Shown here: piece by piece, positions 45,566-53,048 of the stretch
How positions within the stretch are numbered: position 1 is the first letter of the stretch
Layout: the number at the start of each line of letters is the position of its first letter
Notes under the pieces: model-generated
The model's database searches: none
What the model was told of the DNA's origin: nothing
The model's input: only the letters and a program-made list of their open reading frames with translations
Assembly: GCA_015232555.1 (NCBI GenBank)
Contig: JADFZJ010000030.1
Coordinates: forward strand, 1 to 53,048
DNA from: Desulfamplus sp.
Lineage (GTDB): Bacteria > Desulfobacterota > Desulfobacteria > Desulfobacterales > Desulfobacteraceae
Length of the DNA stretch: 53,048 nucleotides
Reading direction: 5' to 3'
Made by a program: the position numbers and the translations under genes

Positions 45566-45616
45566 AATGGTTTTTATAACCATTCAAAATTCAGTGTTGA
45601 CTTAAATCTCAACACT
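45566..45616. promoter_or_regulatory. Two consecutive stem-loops in the ilvE leader
   Basis: AATGGTT (45566-45572) pairs with AACCATT (45578-45584), and AGTGTTGA (45593-45600) pairs with TCAACACT (45609-45616). Neither is followed by a T-tract. They lie 26-76 nt before the ilvE GTG. They may be operators or leader RNA structures; no leader peptide is evident. Confidence 0.45.
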
Positions 45617-45641
45617 ATTACAAAAAATGGAGGTAATTTAA

Positions 45642-46706
45642 GTGGAAATAACCATCAAAGAAAAAGAGCAGAAAGGTAAAAGACCGGCAGATTCGTCATT
45701 AGGGTTTGGGACAATTTTTACTGACCACATGTTTAACATGGACTACAACCCTGAAAAAGGTTGGTACAACCCACGCATTGAACCGTTTCATAATCTCTCA
45801 CTCTCTCCTGCAACCATGATGTTTCACTATGGACAGGCTATTTTTGAGGGGCTTAAAGCATATAAAACTGCTGACGGAACTATTCAGCTTTTTAGACCAA
45901 AGGAGAATTTCAAGCGTTTCAACAAATCTGCAAAAGGAATGTGCATACCCGAGCTTGATGAAAATTTTGCACTGGAAGCTCTCAAAACCCTTTTGAAACT
46001 TGAAAAAGATTGGATACCTGAAACTTTAGGCACTTCTCTTTACGTACGTCCAACTATCATTGCAACTGACCCGTTCCTTGGTGTTCGTGCATCATACACC
46101 TACCGTTATTTTATTATTCTCTCTCCAGTTGGTGCCTATTATGCAGAAGGTTTCAGTCCTGTTAAAATATGGATATCCACCGATCATGTAAGAGCAATTA
46201 GAGGCGGAATCGGCGAATATAAAGCTGCCGCCAACTATGCTGCAAGCCTTTTTGCTTCAGAAAAGGCAAAAAAAGAGGGATATGCCCAAGTGTTATGGCT
46301 TGATGGTGTTGAGCGGAAATATGTTGAAGAGGTTGGGGCAATGAATATCTTCTTTGTGATCAACAACGAACTCGTAACTCCTGAGCTTAACGGAAGCATC
46401 TTGCCAGGTGTTACAAGAAATTCTGTGCTGCATCTTGGCAGAAAATGGGGAATGAATGTATCTGAACGCAAGATCAGCATGGACGAGGTTGTTGCGGCAC
46501 ATAAAAGCGGTAATTTGAAAGAGGTTTTTGGTGCCGGCACTGCAGCAGTTATCTCTCCTGTCGGTGAAGTCCGCTACGGAGATAGTATTATGCAGATCGC
46601 AGACGGACAACCTGGTCAGATTGCTGTTAAATTCAATAAAGTCATTACAGATATTCAATACGGCAGGGCAGAAGATACAGAAAATTGGATTGAAAAAGTG
46701 CTTTAA
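45642..46706 (+). CDS. ilvE: Branched-chain amino acid aminotransferase
   Basis: This class IV PLP aminotransferase interconverts valine, leucine and isoleucine with their 2-oxoacids. The start is GTG at 45642 after GGAGG. The 354 residues match the long (type II) BCAT form. Motifs include FHYGQAIFEGLKAYKTADG, LYVRPTIIATDPFLGVRAS, the PLP-lysine region IGEYKAAANYAASLFA, VEEVGAMNIFFV and LPGVTRNSVLHL. With VorDABC downstream it can feed oxoacids into catabolism, or run in the synthetic direction. Confidence 0.95.
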   Translation: MEITIKEKEQKGKRPADSSLGFGTIFTDHMFNMDYNPEKGWYNPRIEPFHNLSLSPATMMFHYGQAIFEGLKAYKTADGTIQLFRPKENFKRFNKSAKGMCIPELDENFALEALKTLLKLEKDWIPETLGTSLYVRPTIIATDPFLGVRASYTYRYFIILSPVGAYYAEGFSPVKIWISTDHVRAIRGGIGEYKAAANYAASLFASEKAKKEGYAQVLWLDGVERKYVEEVGAMNIFFVINNELVTPELNGSILPGVTRNSVLHLGRKWGMNVSERKISMDEVVAAHKSGNLKEVFGAGTAAVISPVGEVRYGDSIMQIADGQPGQIAVKFNKVITDIQYGRAEDTENWIEKVL

Positions 46707-46783
46707 CCCCAAATTTTTTTATTGATTATATATGACTGAGTGTTCGTTCAGGTTATGAAATCTCGTCATTTTTGAAAATCACA

Positions 46784-46825
46784 AGGCTCACAGAGTTCAA
46801 GTTATAATAATCGATCTGTGAGCCT
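46784..46825. promoter_or_regulatory. Inverted repeat flanking a -10 box upstream of the XRE-cupin regulator gene
   Basis: AGGCTCACAGA (46784-46794) and TCTGTGAGCCT (46815-46825) form a perfect 11-bp inverted repeat with a 20-bp spacer. The spacer contains TATAAT at 46803-46808. The right arm ends 20 nt before the regulator's ATG. This placement suggests an operator around the promoter, probably for autoregulation. No good -35 box is visible. Confidence 0.55.
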
Positions 46826-46845
46826 AAATTTAATGAGGAAAAGTG

Positions 46846-47394
46846 ATGGCAAAAAAAAAAGATGAATTAGTTCCTATTGGCACACAAATCAGGCAGATAC
46901 GGCTTGAAAAAAAGATAACACAGGACTTTATCGCCAATGAGACAGGATTGTCCATTGAGTTTATTGAACAGGTAGAGTCAGGAAAAAAGAGACCTCCGGT
47001 TGGGACACTTCTTCAGATATCTCGGGCATTGGGAATTGATTCCGGATTTCTGCTAAAAGAGCAGGAAGATACAACTGAGGAGCGGGTAAAAGCATATACA
47101 AAAAGAACGGATAATTACGCATATACTCCATTGACGCCTGGAGCTGAAAATAAGCATCTTAAAGCATTTAGAATTACAATTGAGGCTGGAAAGGCACATG
47201 AGGGGGTTGGATTTCAGCATGAAGGTGAGGAGTTTTCTTACGTGTTGAGCGGAGAGGTTGAAATCACTGTAGGCGACCATGTTAATCGTCTAACGGCTGG
47301 TGAGTCGCTCCACTTTAATTCTGGCGTCAAACACGATTTGAAAAATGTGGGAGATACTGACGCAGAGCTGGTTGTTGTGGTCTATACCCCATGA
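46846..47394 (+). CDS. XRE-family transcriptional regulator with cupin domain
   Basis: The ATG at 46846 (182 residues) lies 8 nt after GAGG; a GTG directly precedes it. Residues 8-65 form a helix-turn-helix: IGTQIRQIRLEKKITQDFIA then NETGLSIEFIEQVESGKKRP. Residues ~110-180 form a cupin with HEGEEFSYVLSGEVEITVGD and LTAGESLHFNSGVKHDLKN. Such proteins bind a small metabolite in the cupin and control nearby genes. Here ilvE, the acyl-CoA dehydrogenase gene and the regulator itself are candidates. An inverted repeat precedes it. Confidence 0.92.
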   Translation: MAKKKDELVPIGTQIRQIRLEKKITQDFIANETGLSIEFIEQVESGKKRPPVGTLLQISRALGIDSGFLLKEQEDTTEERVKAYTKRTDNYAYTPLTPGAENKHLKAFRITIEAGKAHEGVGFQHEGEEFSYVLSGEVEITVGDHVNRLTAGESLHFNSGVKHDLKNVGDTDAELVVVVYTP

Positions 47395-47437
47395 TACCCC
47401 CCATCTTTTAAAAATCCAAATCTGGAGGTCATAATAA

Positions 47438-48592
47438 ATGCTATTCAGTTTAACAGAAGAACAGTTGATGATTCAGAGTATGGTCAGGGAGTTTTCAAGA
47501 AAAGTTGTAGGTCCTACGGCTGCCGAACGTGATAAAACTAAGGAGTTTCCGGCAAAGAATTTCAAACAGATGGGAGAGCTTGGACTTATGGGTATGATGA
47601 TACCACCTGAGTATGGCGGTGAAGGTTCAGATACCGTATCATACGTGCTTGCACTCTCCGAAATTGCCTATTCGTGTGCATCAACTTCTGTGGTTATGTC
47701 TGTTCAAAATTCAATTGTATGCGAGAGCATTTTAAAATTTGGCACTGAAGAACAAAAGAAAAAATTTCTTGTCCCTTTAGCCTCAGGCAAAATAATTGGG
47801 GCTTTTGCTTTGACAGAACCAGAAGCAGGCTCAGACCCTGTAAGTCAAACTACAACAGCGGTTAAAGATAAAGATGAGTATATTATTAATGGCACTAAAC
47901 GATTTATCACATCTGGAAAACATTGCAGCGTGGTTATTGTTACAGCAAAAACTGATGAGAGTGCGGGACACAGGGGAATCAGTGCGTTTTTAGTGCCCAA
48001 AGGTCTTGCAGGCTTCAGCGTAGGGCATATTGAAGACAAGATGGGTTTAAGAGCTTCGGACACCACAGACCTTATTTTTGAAAACTGCCGTATACCTGCG
48101 GAAAATATTCTCGGTAAAGAGGGCGATGGATTTAAGATCGCCATGTCTGGCTTGGATGGTGGAAGAATTGGCATTGCAGCCCAGTCTCTTGGAGTTGCAG
48201 AAGCTGCATTTGATGCATCAATCAGATACACTCGTCAGCGAAAGCAGTTTGGGTGTGCAATTTCAAAACATCAGGGTATCAGGTGGCAGATTGCAGATAT
48301 GGCGACCCAGATTGAGGCTGCAAGACAACTTGTGCTTTCTGCAGCAGCCATGAAGGATAGAAAAGAGAAATTTACCACTCAAGCATCAATGGCAAAACTC
48401 TTTGCATCTGAAATGGTCAATCAGATTACTGCAAGGGCTGTGCAGCTCCATGGCGGATATGGTTTTACAAAGGATTATGATGTAGAAAGATATTATCGTG
48501 ATGCAAGGGTTTTTACTATTTATGAGGGAACTTCCGAGATTCAGAGAATTGTTATATCAAATAATATTTTGAAGGATAAACGCAATCAGTAA
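47438..48592 (+). CDS. Acyl-CoA dehydrogenase, short/branched-chain type
   Basis: The FAD enzyme introduces an alpha-beta double bond into acyl-CoA. The 384 residues are standard. FAD and substrate motifs include GAFALTEPEAGSDPVSQTTT, RFITSGKHC and GRIGIAAQSLGVAEAAFDAS. The catalytic glutamate is in FTIYEGTSEIQRIVISN near residue 370, the position used by short-chain and butyryl/isobutyryl types. GGAGGT precedes the ATG. Next to ilvE and vor it may act on isobutyryl- or other branched acyl-CoA; the chain length is not provable from sequence. Confidence 0.93.
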   Translation: MLFSLTEEQLMIQSMVREFSRKVVGPTAAERDKTKEFPAKNFKQMGELGLMGMMIPPEYGGEGSDTVSYVLALSEIAYSCASTSVVMSVQNSIVCESILKFGTEEQKKKFLVPLASGKIIGAFALTEPEAGSDPVSQTTTAVKDKDEYIINGTKRFITSGKHCSVVIVTAKTDESAGHRGISAFLVPKGLAGFSVGHIEDKMGLRASDTTDLIFENCRIPAENILGKEGDGFKIAMSGLDGGRIGIAAQSLGVAEAAFDASIRYTRQRKQFGCAISKHQGIRWQIADMATQIEAARQLVLSAAAMKDRKEKFTTQASMAKLFASEMVNQITARAVQLHGGYGFTKDYDVERYYRDARVFTIYEGTSEIQRIVISNNILKDKRNQ

Positions 48593-48666
48593 AACAACGA
48601 ACAAGCTTTTACGGGCACAACTAACAATACAAACAAGAAAAATTTTAGAGCGGCATAGCAGTGAAA

Positions 48667-48700
48667 AACTTAGAGACGCACAGCCGTGCGTCTCTAAGTT
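48667..48700. repeat. REP-like palindrome, copy 3, between convergent genes
   Basis: AACTTAGAGACGCAC (48667-48681) is perfectly complementary to GTGCGTCTCTAAGTT (48686-48700) around AGCC. The core is that of copies 1 and 2, but the outer arms differ from copy 1 while remaining paired. It lies between the acyl-CoA dehydrogenase gene and the ACT-protein gene and could also end transcription from both sides. Confidence 0.85.
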
Positions 48701-48711
48701 AATAATTAATC

Positions 48712-49197
48712 TTATCCCTTCATAAATATTTTTGACGCAAGCTCAATATCTTCAGGTGAGAAGACAAACAGACATTTGCCGCCTGACGATGAGACAGAAC
48801 CATAAACATAGTTGATGTTTATCCCCTCTTCACCAAATTTTTTAGTCACTTCAAAGAGTTTGCCAGGAGTATTATCAAGCTCAATAGCAATCAACTCTTT
48901 GGTATCAAAGAGATAATCTTTCTCTTTGAGAAGAGCTACAGCCTCATCTGTTTTGTCAACAAGCATACGGATAAGAGCAAATTCAGCAGAGTCTCTTCTT
49001 ATAGAGCTGTAACTTGCTGAAGATGCGATTCTTTTCAAAGATTTTCCTCTTGCCTCAAACAGATTTTGAACATAGCTTGACGCATCCTGAATAGTAATGG
49101 CATCAATATTCACGCCTGATTTGCCCATCAGTTCAGCAAGTTTGGCAAGCTCTCCTGGCACATTCTTCAGAAAAAGAGAAATTTCTGTTCTGATCAT
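48712..49197 (-). CDS. Tandem ACT-domain protein
   Basis: The 161-residue protein contains two ACT domains. The first starts TEISLFLKNVPGELAKLAELMGKSGVNIDAI and the second ELIAIELDNTPGKLFEVTKKFGEEGININYVYG. ACT domains bind amino acids and regulate enzymes or transport. It lies downstream of vorC on the same strand and could sense branched-chain or aromatic amino acids for the pathway. A middle segment (RGKSLKRIASSASYSS) is a longer linker than usual. AGAAGG precedes the ATG. Confidence 0.85.
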   Translation of the reverse strand: MIRTEISLFLKNVPGELAKLAELMGKSGVNIDAITIQDASSYVQNLFEARGKSLKRIASSASYSSIRRDSAEFALIRMLVDKTDEAVALLKEKDYLFDTKELIAIELDNTPGKLFEVTKKFGEEGININYVYGSVSSSGGKCLFVFSPEDIELASKIFMKG

Positions 49198-49324
49198 AAC
49201 AACCTTCTCCCCTTGATTATATTGTTTTTGTATTATTTAATCTCTTAAAAGAGACTGACTTGTAGGATTGAATCATTGTTGCTTTAAGATTAAGTATCCA
49301 TATTATCAATACAATATCTGTAAT

Positions 49325-49864
49325 TTAAGATGCAGCCGCAATCTTTAATCCTTCATCAAAAGCCTGCATGTTAATTGGTATAAGCTTGGGCTTTGATGAG
49401 AACTCCTCTTGAACACACTTTCTCAAAATTTCAATATCCACCATACCGCTTTTTGCTGCAAATGCACTGACAGCAATAATATTGGCACATTTTACGCTGC
49501 CAAGCTGAATTGCTGCATCATTGGCTGGAACGATAAGCTCTTGAATATCAGTTCTTCCGCTTCTAACTGGAATCAAAGAACTGTTGATAAGAACAACTCC
49601 TCCGGGTTTTACAACTGGTGCAAATTTTTCAAGCGATGGACGGTTCATTGCTACAAGATGAGCAGGATTTTTAATTATAGGTGATCCGATAAGACGATCG
49701 CTAACTACAACCGTGCAGTAAGCGGTTCCTCCTCTCATTTCAGGACCATAAGATGGAATCCACATCACCTGTGCCCCCTGCTTCATTGCTGCATAAGCAA
49801 GCAGCTTGGCACTAAGCAAAATTCCCTGACCGCCAAACCCTGCAAACATTACCTCTTTTTGCAT
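49325..49864 (-). CDS. vorC: 2-oxoacid:ferredoxin oxidoreductase, gamma subunit
   Basis: The 179-residue gamma subunit has the characteristic start MFAGFGGQGILLSAKLLAYAA, then WIPSYGPEMRGGTAYCTVVVSD and PANDAAIQLGSVKCANIIAV. It forms part of the CoA-dependent enzyme that oxidatively decarboxylates 2-oxoacids to acyl-CoA with ferredoxin. The order ferredoxin-alpha-TPP-gamma (DABC) matches Vor/Kor complexes. 2-oxoisovalerate versus 2-oxoglutarate specificity cannot be settled here; the neighbours favour branched substrates. AAGGAG precedes the ATG. Confidence 0.9.
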   Translation of the reverse strand: MQKEVMFAGFGGQGILLSAKLLAYAAMKQGAQVMWIPSYGPEMRGGTAYCTVVVSDRLIGSPIIKNPAHLVAMNRPSLEKFAPVVKPGGVVLINSSLIPVRSGRTDIQELIVPANDAAIQLGSVKCANIIAVSAFAAKSGMVDIEILRKCVQEEFSSKPKLIPINMQAFDEGLKIAAAS

Positions 49865-49891
49865 ATATAAATACTCCTTATTTGTAAGTTT

Positions 49892-50629
49892 TTATTCAGG
49901 TTTTTTAAATTCACCCAGAGGATAATAGGGGATCAAGGTATCTTCTGCCCATTTTAATGCGTTCAGAGGTGTCATGCCCCAGTTTGTCGGACAGGTGCTG
50001 ACAAGTTCAACAAAGCTGAAACATTTATGTGCCATCTGGTACTCAAACGCCTGCTTAATTGCTTTTTTTGCCTTGTTTATATATTGAGGCTTAAGCAGAG
50101 CCTGACGGGCAATATATCCTGGTGTGGCAAGGCTTGAAAGAAGCTCGCACATACGGATCGGCATACCCGTCTCCTCAACATTTCTGCCAGTAGGTGCAGT
50201 TGTTGCTCTCTGCCCGGGCATTGTTGTTGGTGCCATCTGTCCGCCTGTCATACCGTAAATTGCATTGTTGATAAATATTGTGGTGAACTTTTCTCCTCTG
50301 TTTGCTGCATGGACAATTTCGCCCATTCCGATGCTTGCAAGGTCGCCGTCTCCTTGATAGGTAAATACCATAAGATCAGGTCTTACCCGTTTCATGCCTG
50401 TTGCCATAGCAGGGGCACGTCCGTGAGCTGCCTCCTGAAAATCGCAACTGAAATAATTATATGCCAGGACAGCACACCCTACAGGTGCAATGCCAACAGT
50501 TCTGCCTCTGATACCAAGCTCATCAATCACCTCTGCCACAAGACGATGGGCAATTCCATGAGTGCAACCAGGACAGTAGTGTGTATGGGCATCTGAAAGG
50601 GCTTCTGGTCTTGAAAATGTTTTTCCCAT
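49892..50629 (-). CDS. vorA: 2-oxoacid:ferredoxin oxidoreductase, TPP-binding beta subunit
   Basis: The 245-residue subunit contains the thiamine diphosphate site: HYCPGCTHGIAHRLVAEVID near the N-terminus and the TPP motif GDGDLASIGMGEIVHAANRG with INNAIYGMTGGQMAPT downstream. The length is standard for separate beta subunits of the Vor/Kor class. It lies between vorB and vorC, but a 131-bp gap with a dispersed repeat separates it from vorB. The ribosome site (AAAGG) is moderate. Confidence 0.9.
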   Translation of the reverse strand: MGKTFSRPEALSDAHTHYCPGCTHGIAHRLVAEVIDELGIRGRTVGIAPVGCAVLAYNYFSCDFQEAAHGRAPAMATGMKRVRPDLMVFTYQGDGDLASIGMGEIVHAANRGEKFTTIFINNAIYGMTGGQMAPTTMPGQRATTAPTGRNVEETGMPIRMCELLSSLATPGYIARQALLKPQYINKAKKAIKQAFEYQMAHKCFSFVELVSTCPTNWGMTPLNALKWAEDTLIPYYPLGEFKKPE

Positions 50630-50658
50630 ATTATATTTTACCTTTAAATATTTTATTA

Positions 50659-50704
50659 TTCAGGAATTTCAATCCAACAATAGTTGCAGTGAATCTGCTT
50701 ATAT
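50659..50704 (+). repeat. Copy of dispersed ~50-bp repeat between vorB and vorA
   Basis: TTCAGGAATTTCAATCCAAC (50659-50678), then AATAGTTGCAGTGAATCTGC and TTATAT. It lies within what is otherwise a compact operon and probably does not stop transcription, since the remaining subunits follow. Confidence 0.78.
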
Positions 50705-50760
50705 TTGGATTGTTAGATGGTGTGAGATAACACCACACACCCTGCGAATCTTATTTTTGA

Positions 50761-51837
50761 TTAGTTGTTTTTCAATAACGAAACAACATGCTCTGCAACC
50801 TCTTCAGGCGTGTAGATGTCTCCGCCGCACTGCCCAAACCATGTAACCTCTCGTTTGCCTTTAAGGCTTCGTTCAACATCTTCAATCATCTGACCCATGC
50901 TCATCTCAATGCTGATAACCCTTTTACAGCTCGGCTTTATTGCTGCGTCATGGATTGCCTTTTCAGGAAATGGGAAGAGTGTTTTCGGTCTTATCATACC
51001 AATCTCAAGACCTTGTTCTTTCATGTTATCAATTGCAGTTTTGCAGACGCGGCTCATTGTGCCGTAACTCACAATCAATGCCTGATAATCGCCGTCTGTA
51101 TTGTAAGCCTCAAACCTTATCTCCTCTCTTTTCATCTGTTCATACTGAGCTTTGAGAGTAAGATTATTCTGATTCAACACCTTTGGATCAAGATAGAGAG
51201 ATTTTACAATATTTTTCTTTGTACTTCCTCTTTTATCCATACCAGTGGTTGCCCAATCATCTTTATTTGATGGTGGTACATATAAATTCTCAGGAAATTC
51301 AACAGGCTCCATCATCTGACCAATAAGCCCATCTCCCATAATCATCACAGGACCACGATATTTTTCAGCAAGTGGAAATGCCATCATAGTCATCTCTACA
51401 GCCTCTTGAACTCCATCAGGTGCTAAAACAAGCAGATGATAGTCTCCATGACCTCCGCCTTTTGTTGCCTGAAAATAGTCCCCTTGAGATGGCAGAATAC
51501 CGCCAAGACCTGGACCACCACGAACAATATTTACAAACACTGCTGGACATCTTGCCCCTGCAATATAGCTTATAGCTTCACTCATAAGGCTGACACCAGG
51601 GCTTGAAGATGTTGTCATAACCCTCTCTCCACAAGCAGCAGCACCAAAAATCATATATCCAACCGCAACTTCACTCTCACCCTGAAGAAAGACTCCGTTT
51701 ACTTCTGGCATTCTCTTTGCGAGATATTCCGCGACTTCAGATTGCGGAGTGATAGGATACGCAAAATAGTTAAGACAGCCTGCACGAATAGCAGCTTCAC
51801 CAATGGCTTCATTTCCTTTCATCAATACTTTAGCCAT
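50761..51837 (-). CDS. vorB: 2-oxoacid:ferredoxin oxidoreductase, alpha subunit
   Basis: The 358-residue subunit has AKVLMKGNEAIGEAAIRAGC at the N-terminus, then YFAYPITPQSEVAEYLAKR, TTSSSPGVSLMSEAISYI and NIVRGGPGLGGILPSQGDY. The C-terminal domain has IRPKTLFPFPEKAI. These are the pyrimidine-binding and core domains of the VorB/KorA type. The ATG overlaps the ferredoxin-subunit stop as TAATG and follows GGAGG, so the two are translationally coupled. Confidence 0.92.
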   Translation of the reverse strand: MAKVLMKGNEAIGEAAIRAGCLNYFAYPITPQSEVAEYLAKRMPEVNGVFLQGESEVAVGYMIFGAAACGERVMTTSSSPGVSLMSEAISYIAGARCPAVFVNIVRGGPGLGGILPSQGDYFQATKGGGHGDYHLLVLAPDGVQEAVEMTMMAFPLAEKYRGPVMIMGDGLIGQMMEPVEFPENLYVPPSNKDDWATTGMDKRGSTKKNIVKSLYLDPKVLNQNNLTLKAQYEQMKREEIRFEAYNTDGDYQALIVSYGTMSRVCKTAIDNMKEQGLEIGMIRPKTLFPFPEKAIHDAAIKPSCKRVISIEMSMGQMIEDVERSLKGKREVTWFGQCGGDIYTPEEVAEHVVSLLKNN

Positions 51838-52109
51838 TATTTTCCCTCCATATTTGACACAACAGTCTTTCCACTCCGACTCTCTGCTGGAGAAGAATCT
51901 CCTGTTTCAATAATTGTTATAGCCACATCAGGACACATCACACAACATAGTGTGCAGTGAATACAATCTTCGGGTCTTGCCTGAAATGCTGGAAAATATC
52001 CCTTTGGACTTACCTTGTCCGAGATTTCCAGAACCTTCTTGGGGCATACATTTACGCACAGACCACATCCCTTACATCTTTCAGAATCTATAGTATGTTT
52101 AAATGCCAT
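51837..52109 (-). CDS. vorD: 2-oxoacid:ferredoxin oxidoreductase, ferredoxin-type delta subunit
   Basis: The 90-residue 2[4Fe-4S] ferredoxin-like subunit has cluster motifs CKGCGLCVNVCPKKVLE and CIHCTLCCVMCPDVAI. It relays electrons from the TPP subunit to soluble ferredoxin, which Rnf could reoxidise. The second motif has an extra Cys (CTLCC). AAGGAA lies about 10 nt before the ATG, and the stop overlaps the vorB start. Confidence 0.92.
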   Translation of the reverse strand: MAFKHTIDSERCKGCGLCVNVCPKKVLEISDKVSPKGYFPAFQARPEDCIHCTLCCVMCPDVAITIIETGDSSPAESRSGKTVVSNMEGK

Positions 52110-52168
52110 GAATTAATATGTTCCTTTATTTTTTACTTTAATCATTCCATTTTTAATATTTATTACCA

Positions 52169-52873
52169 CTATTTTTTCCAAGGGGGCAAAAGCCTTCTTT
52201 CAATGGGCAAAACAGGAGTTTTAAATCGCTGTAACTCAACCATTGGCAGCAAGGTTACATCTACTGTAATAAATTCCACCTTTCTGCCCGACTGCAACGA
52301 GAGTTCCTGTATCAACTCATATCCTCTGTATATATCATCTGGCGATGTCAACTCCATCAGATTGGAATTACTCGCAAGACCAGTAATTTTTAGTTTTGAC
52401 GTATATTCAATCTCCTCCATTATTCTAAGACAACCTTTCACACTATCTGTAAATGGTCTGAAAGGATTTACAACCTGTATCATATTTATTTTTCTGCCAG
52501 CAAAAGCATCTCCAAGAGCTGCAAGCACAGTAACACCAACATCATCACCGCCAGCATCAAGTATCAAAATGTCTGGCGGATTTCTAATAATACCAGCAAC
52601 CTCCCGAGCTAAAATCGGCAAATCAGCCTGCATATATTTTGCATCTGGAAGCACAACATTTATACCACACTCTGTAAGGGCTTGTCTTGCCTCTCTGGTT
52701 CTAAAATATGGATTTACCAGATCAAGGTCTGCAATAGCCACATCAAGACCAGCTTTTTTTCTCTTAAAGGCAAGATTTACAGCAGTTTCTGTCTTTCCGC
52801 TTCCATAATTGCCGCATATAATGACAATTCCATCTAAAGAGATTTCTTGTATTTTATAAGATTTATCGGTCAA
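52169..52873 (-). CDS. P-loop ATPase (CobQ/MinD-like) preceding the vor operon
   Basis: The 234-residue protein has Walker A NYGSGKTETAVNLAF (residues ~22-36) and the deviant second motif VAIADLDLVNPYFRTREAR. ILILDAGGDDVGVTVLAAL is the Walker B region, and QVVNPFRPFTDSVKG follows. It belongs to the SIMIBI class, often annotated as cobyrinic acid a,c-diamide synthase-like, but no cobyrinate features are visible. A maturation or regulatory role for the oxidoreductase is plausible because of its position as first gene of the unit. The start is TTG at 52873 with AGGA upstream. Confidence 0.85.
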   Translation of the reverse strand: MTDKSYKIQEISLDGIVIICGNYGSGKTETAVNLAFKRKKAGLDVAIADLDLVNPYFRTREARQALTECGINVVLPDAKYMQADLPILAREVAGIIRNPPDILILDAGGDDVGVTVLAALGDAFAGRKINMIQVVNPFRPFTDSVKGCLRIMEEIEYTSKLKITGLASNSNLMELTSPDDIYRGYELIQELSLQSGRKVEFITVDVTLLPMVELQRFKTPVLPIERRLLPPWKK

Positions 52874-53026
52874 TTCATTAATGTCCTAATTGTTATATTA
52901 TTTCAGAATTTAGTTTTTAATTACTGGTTATAACGGATTTGGGGGAGCAATGATTTTAAGCTGAAAAAAATAAACATCTTCTGTTATTGTTTAGTTTGCA
53001 GAAAAAACGATAATCAAGGAGAGTTT

Positions 53027-53048
53027 ATGAATAAATCAGTTGCCACCA
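53027..53048 (+). CDS. Start of a truncated gene at the window edge
   Basis: AAGGAGAGTTT precedes an ATG at 53027 that reads MNKSVAT before the sequence ends. It is divergent from the ATPase gene, with 153 bp between them. No function can be given. Confidence 0.5.

Noticed and set aside
51957-52808. 283-codon plus-strand ORF
   Set aside because: It is antisense to the ferredoxin subunit and the ATPase, both of which have clear motifs.

Overview
The window is a 53 kb AT-rich chromosomal segment with about 45 genes. It most resembles an anaerobic Desulfobacterota genome, probably Desulfobacterales. That placement is inferred from gene content: an rnfCDGEAB operon, a VorDABC-type 2-oxoacid:ferredoxin oxidoreductase preceded by a P-loop ATPase gene, AmrS, DUF4398/OmpA lipoproteins, a short RdgC, and many two-component, chemotaxis and cyclic-nucleotide genes. 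No rRNA, tRNA or CRISPR array was recognised.

Layout. 1-0.5 kb: the 3' end of an IS630-type transposase and a small MITE-like element. 0.5-11.2 kb, all minus strand: a LigB-type dioxygenase, a striking array of GTTCATAAC repeats, then (in transcription order) amrS, ubiA, a thiolase-like gene, ubiX, cca, rdgC and an RdgC partner; farther upstream lies a 721-residue EF-hand/membrane protein. 11.5-18.8 kb, plus strand: a J-domain protein, a tandem universal stress protein and the complete rnf operon. 18.8-29.4 kb, minus strand: a ferritin-like protein, a DRE-TIM metallolyase, a DUF333 lipoprotein, a secreted papain-like protease, a 1036-residue membrane protein with PHP-like motifs, a metallo-beta-lactamase-fold hydrolase and two DUF4398 lipoproteins. 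29.7-39.9 kb, plus strand: a diguanylate cyclase, then a cheA-cheD-HDOD-cheY-cheX-cheB-histidine kinase cluster and a flavoprotein. 40-48.6 kb, plus strand: kbl and tdh split by a CHASE2 cyclase/FecR pair, then ilvE, an XRE-cupin regulator and an acyl-CoA dehydrogenase. 48.7-52.9 kb, minus strand: an ACT protein and vorDABC with its ATPase gene.

How the genes work together. Rnf couples reduced ferredoxin to NAD+ and an ion gradient, and VorDABC makes reduced ferredoxin from amino-acid-derived oxoacids. IlvE, VorDABC and the acyl-CoA dehydrogenase form a plausible route from branched-chain amino acids to acyl-CoA and enoyl-CoA. Kbl and Tdh convert threonine to glycine and acetyl-CoA. UbiX and UbiA suggest quinone synthesis. 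The che cluster has no MCP, cheW or cheR here, so it may control something other than flagella.

The least explained signals are repeats. A family of about 50-bp intergenic repeats has seven copies, one of which supplies the N-terminus of a lipoprotein. Three palindromes share an AGACGCAC...GTGCGTCT core, one of them inside rnfG. The GTTCATAAC array contains twin 12-bp-stem hairpins. Short in-frame tandem duplications also recur inside otherwise conserved enzymes.
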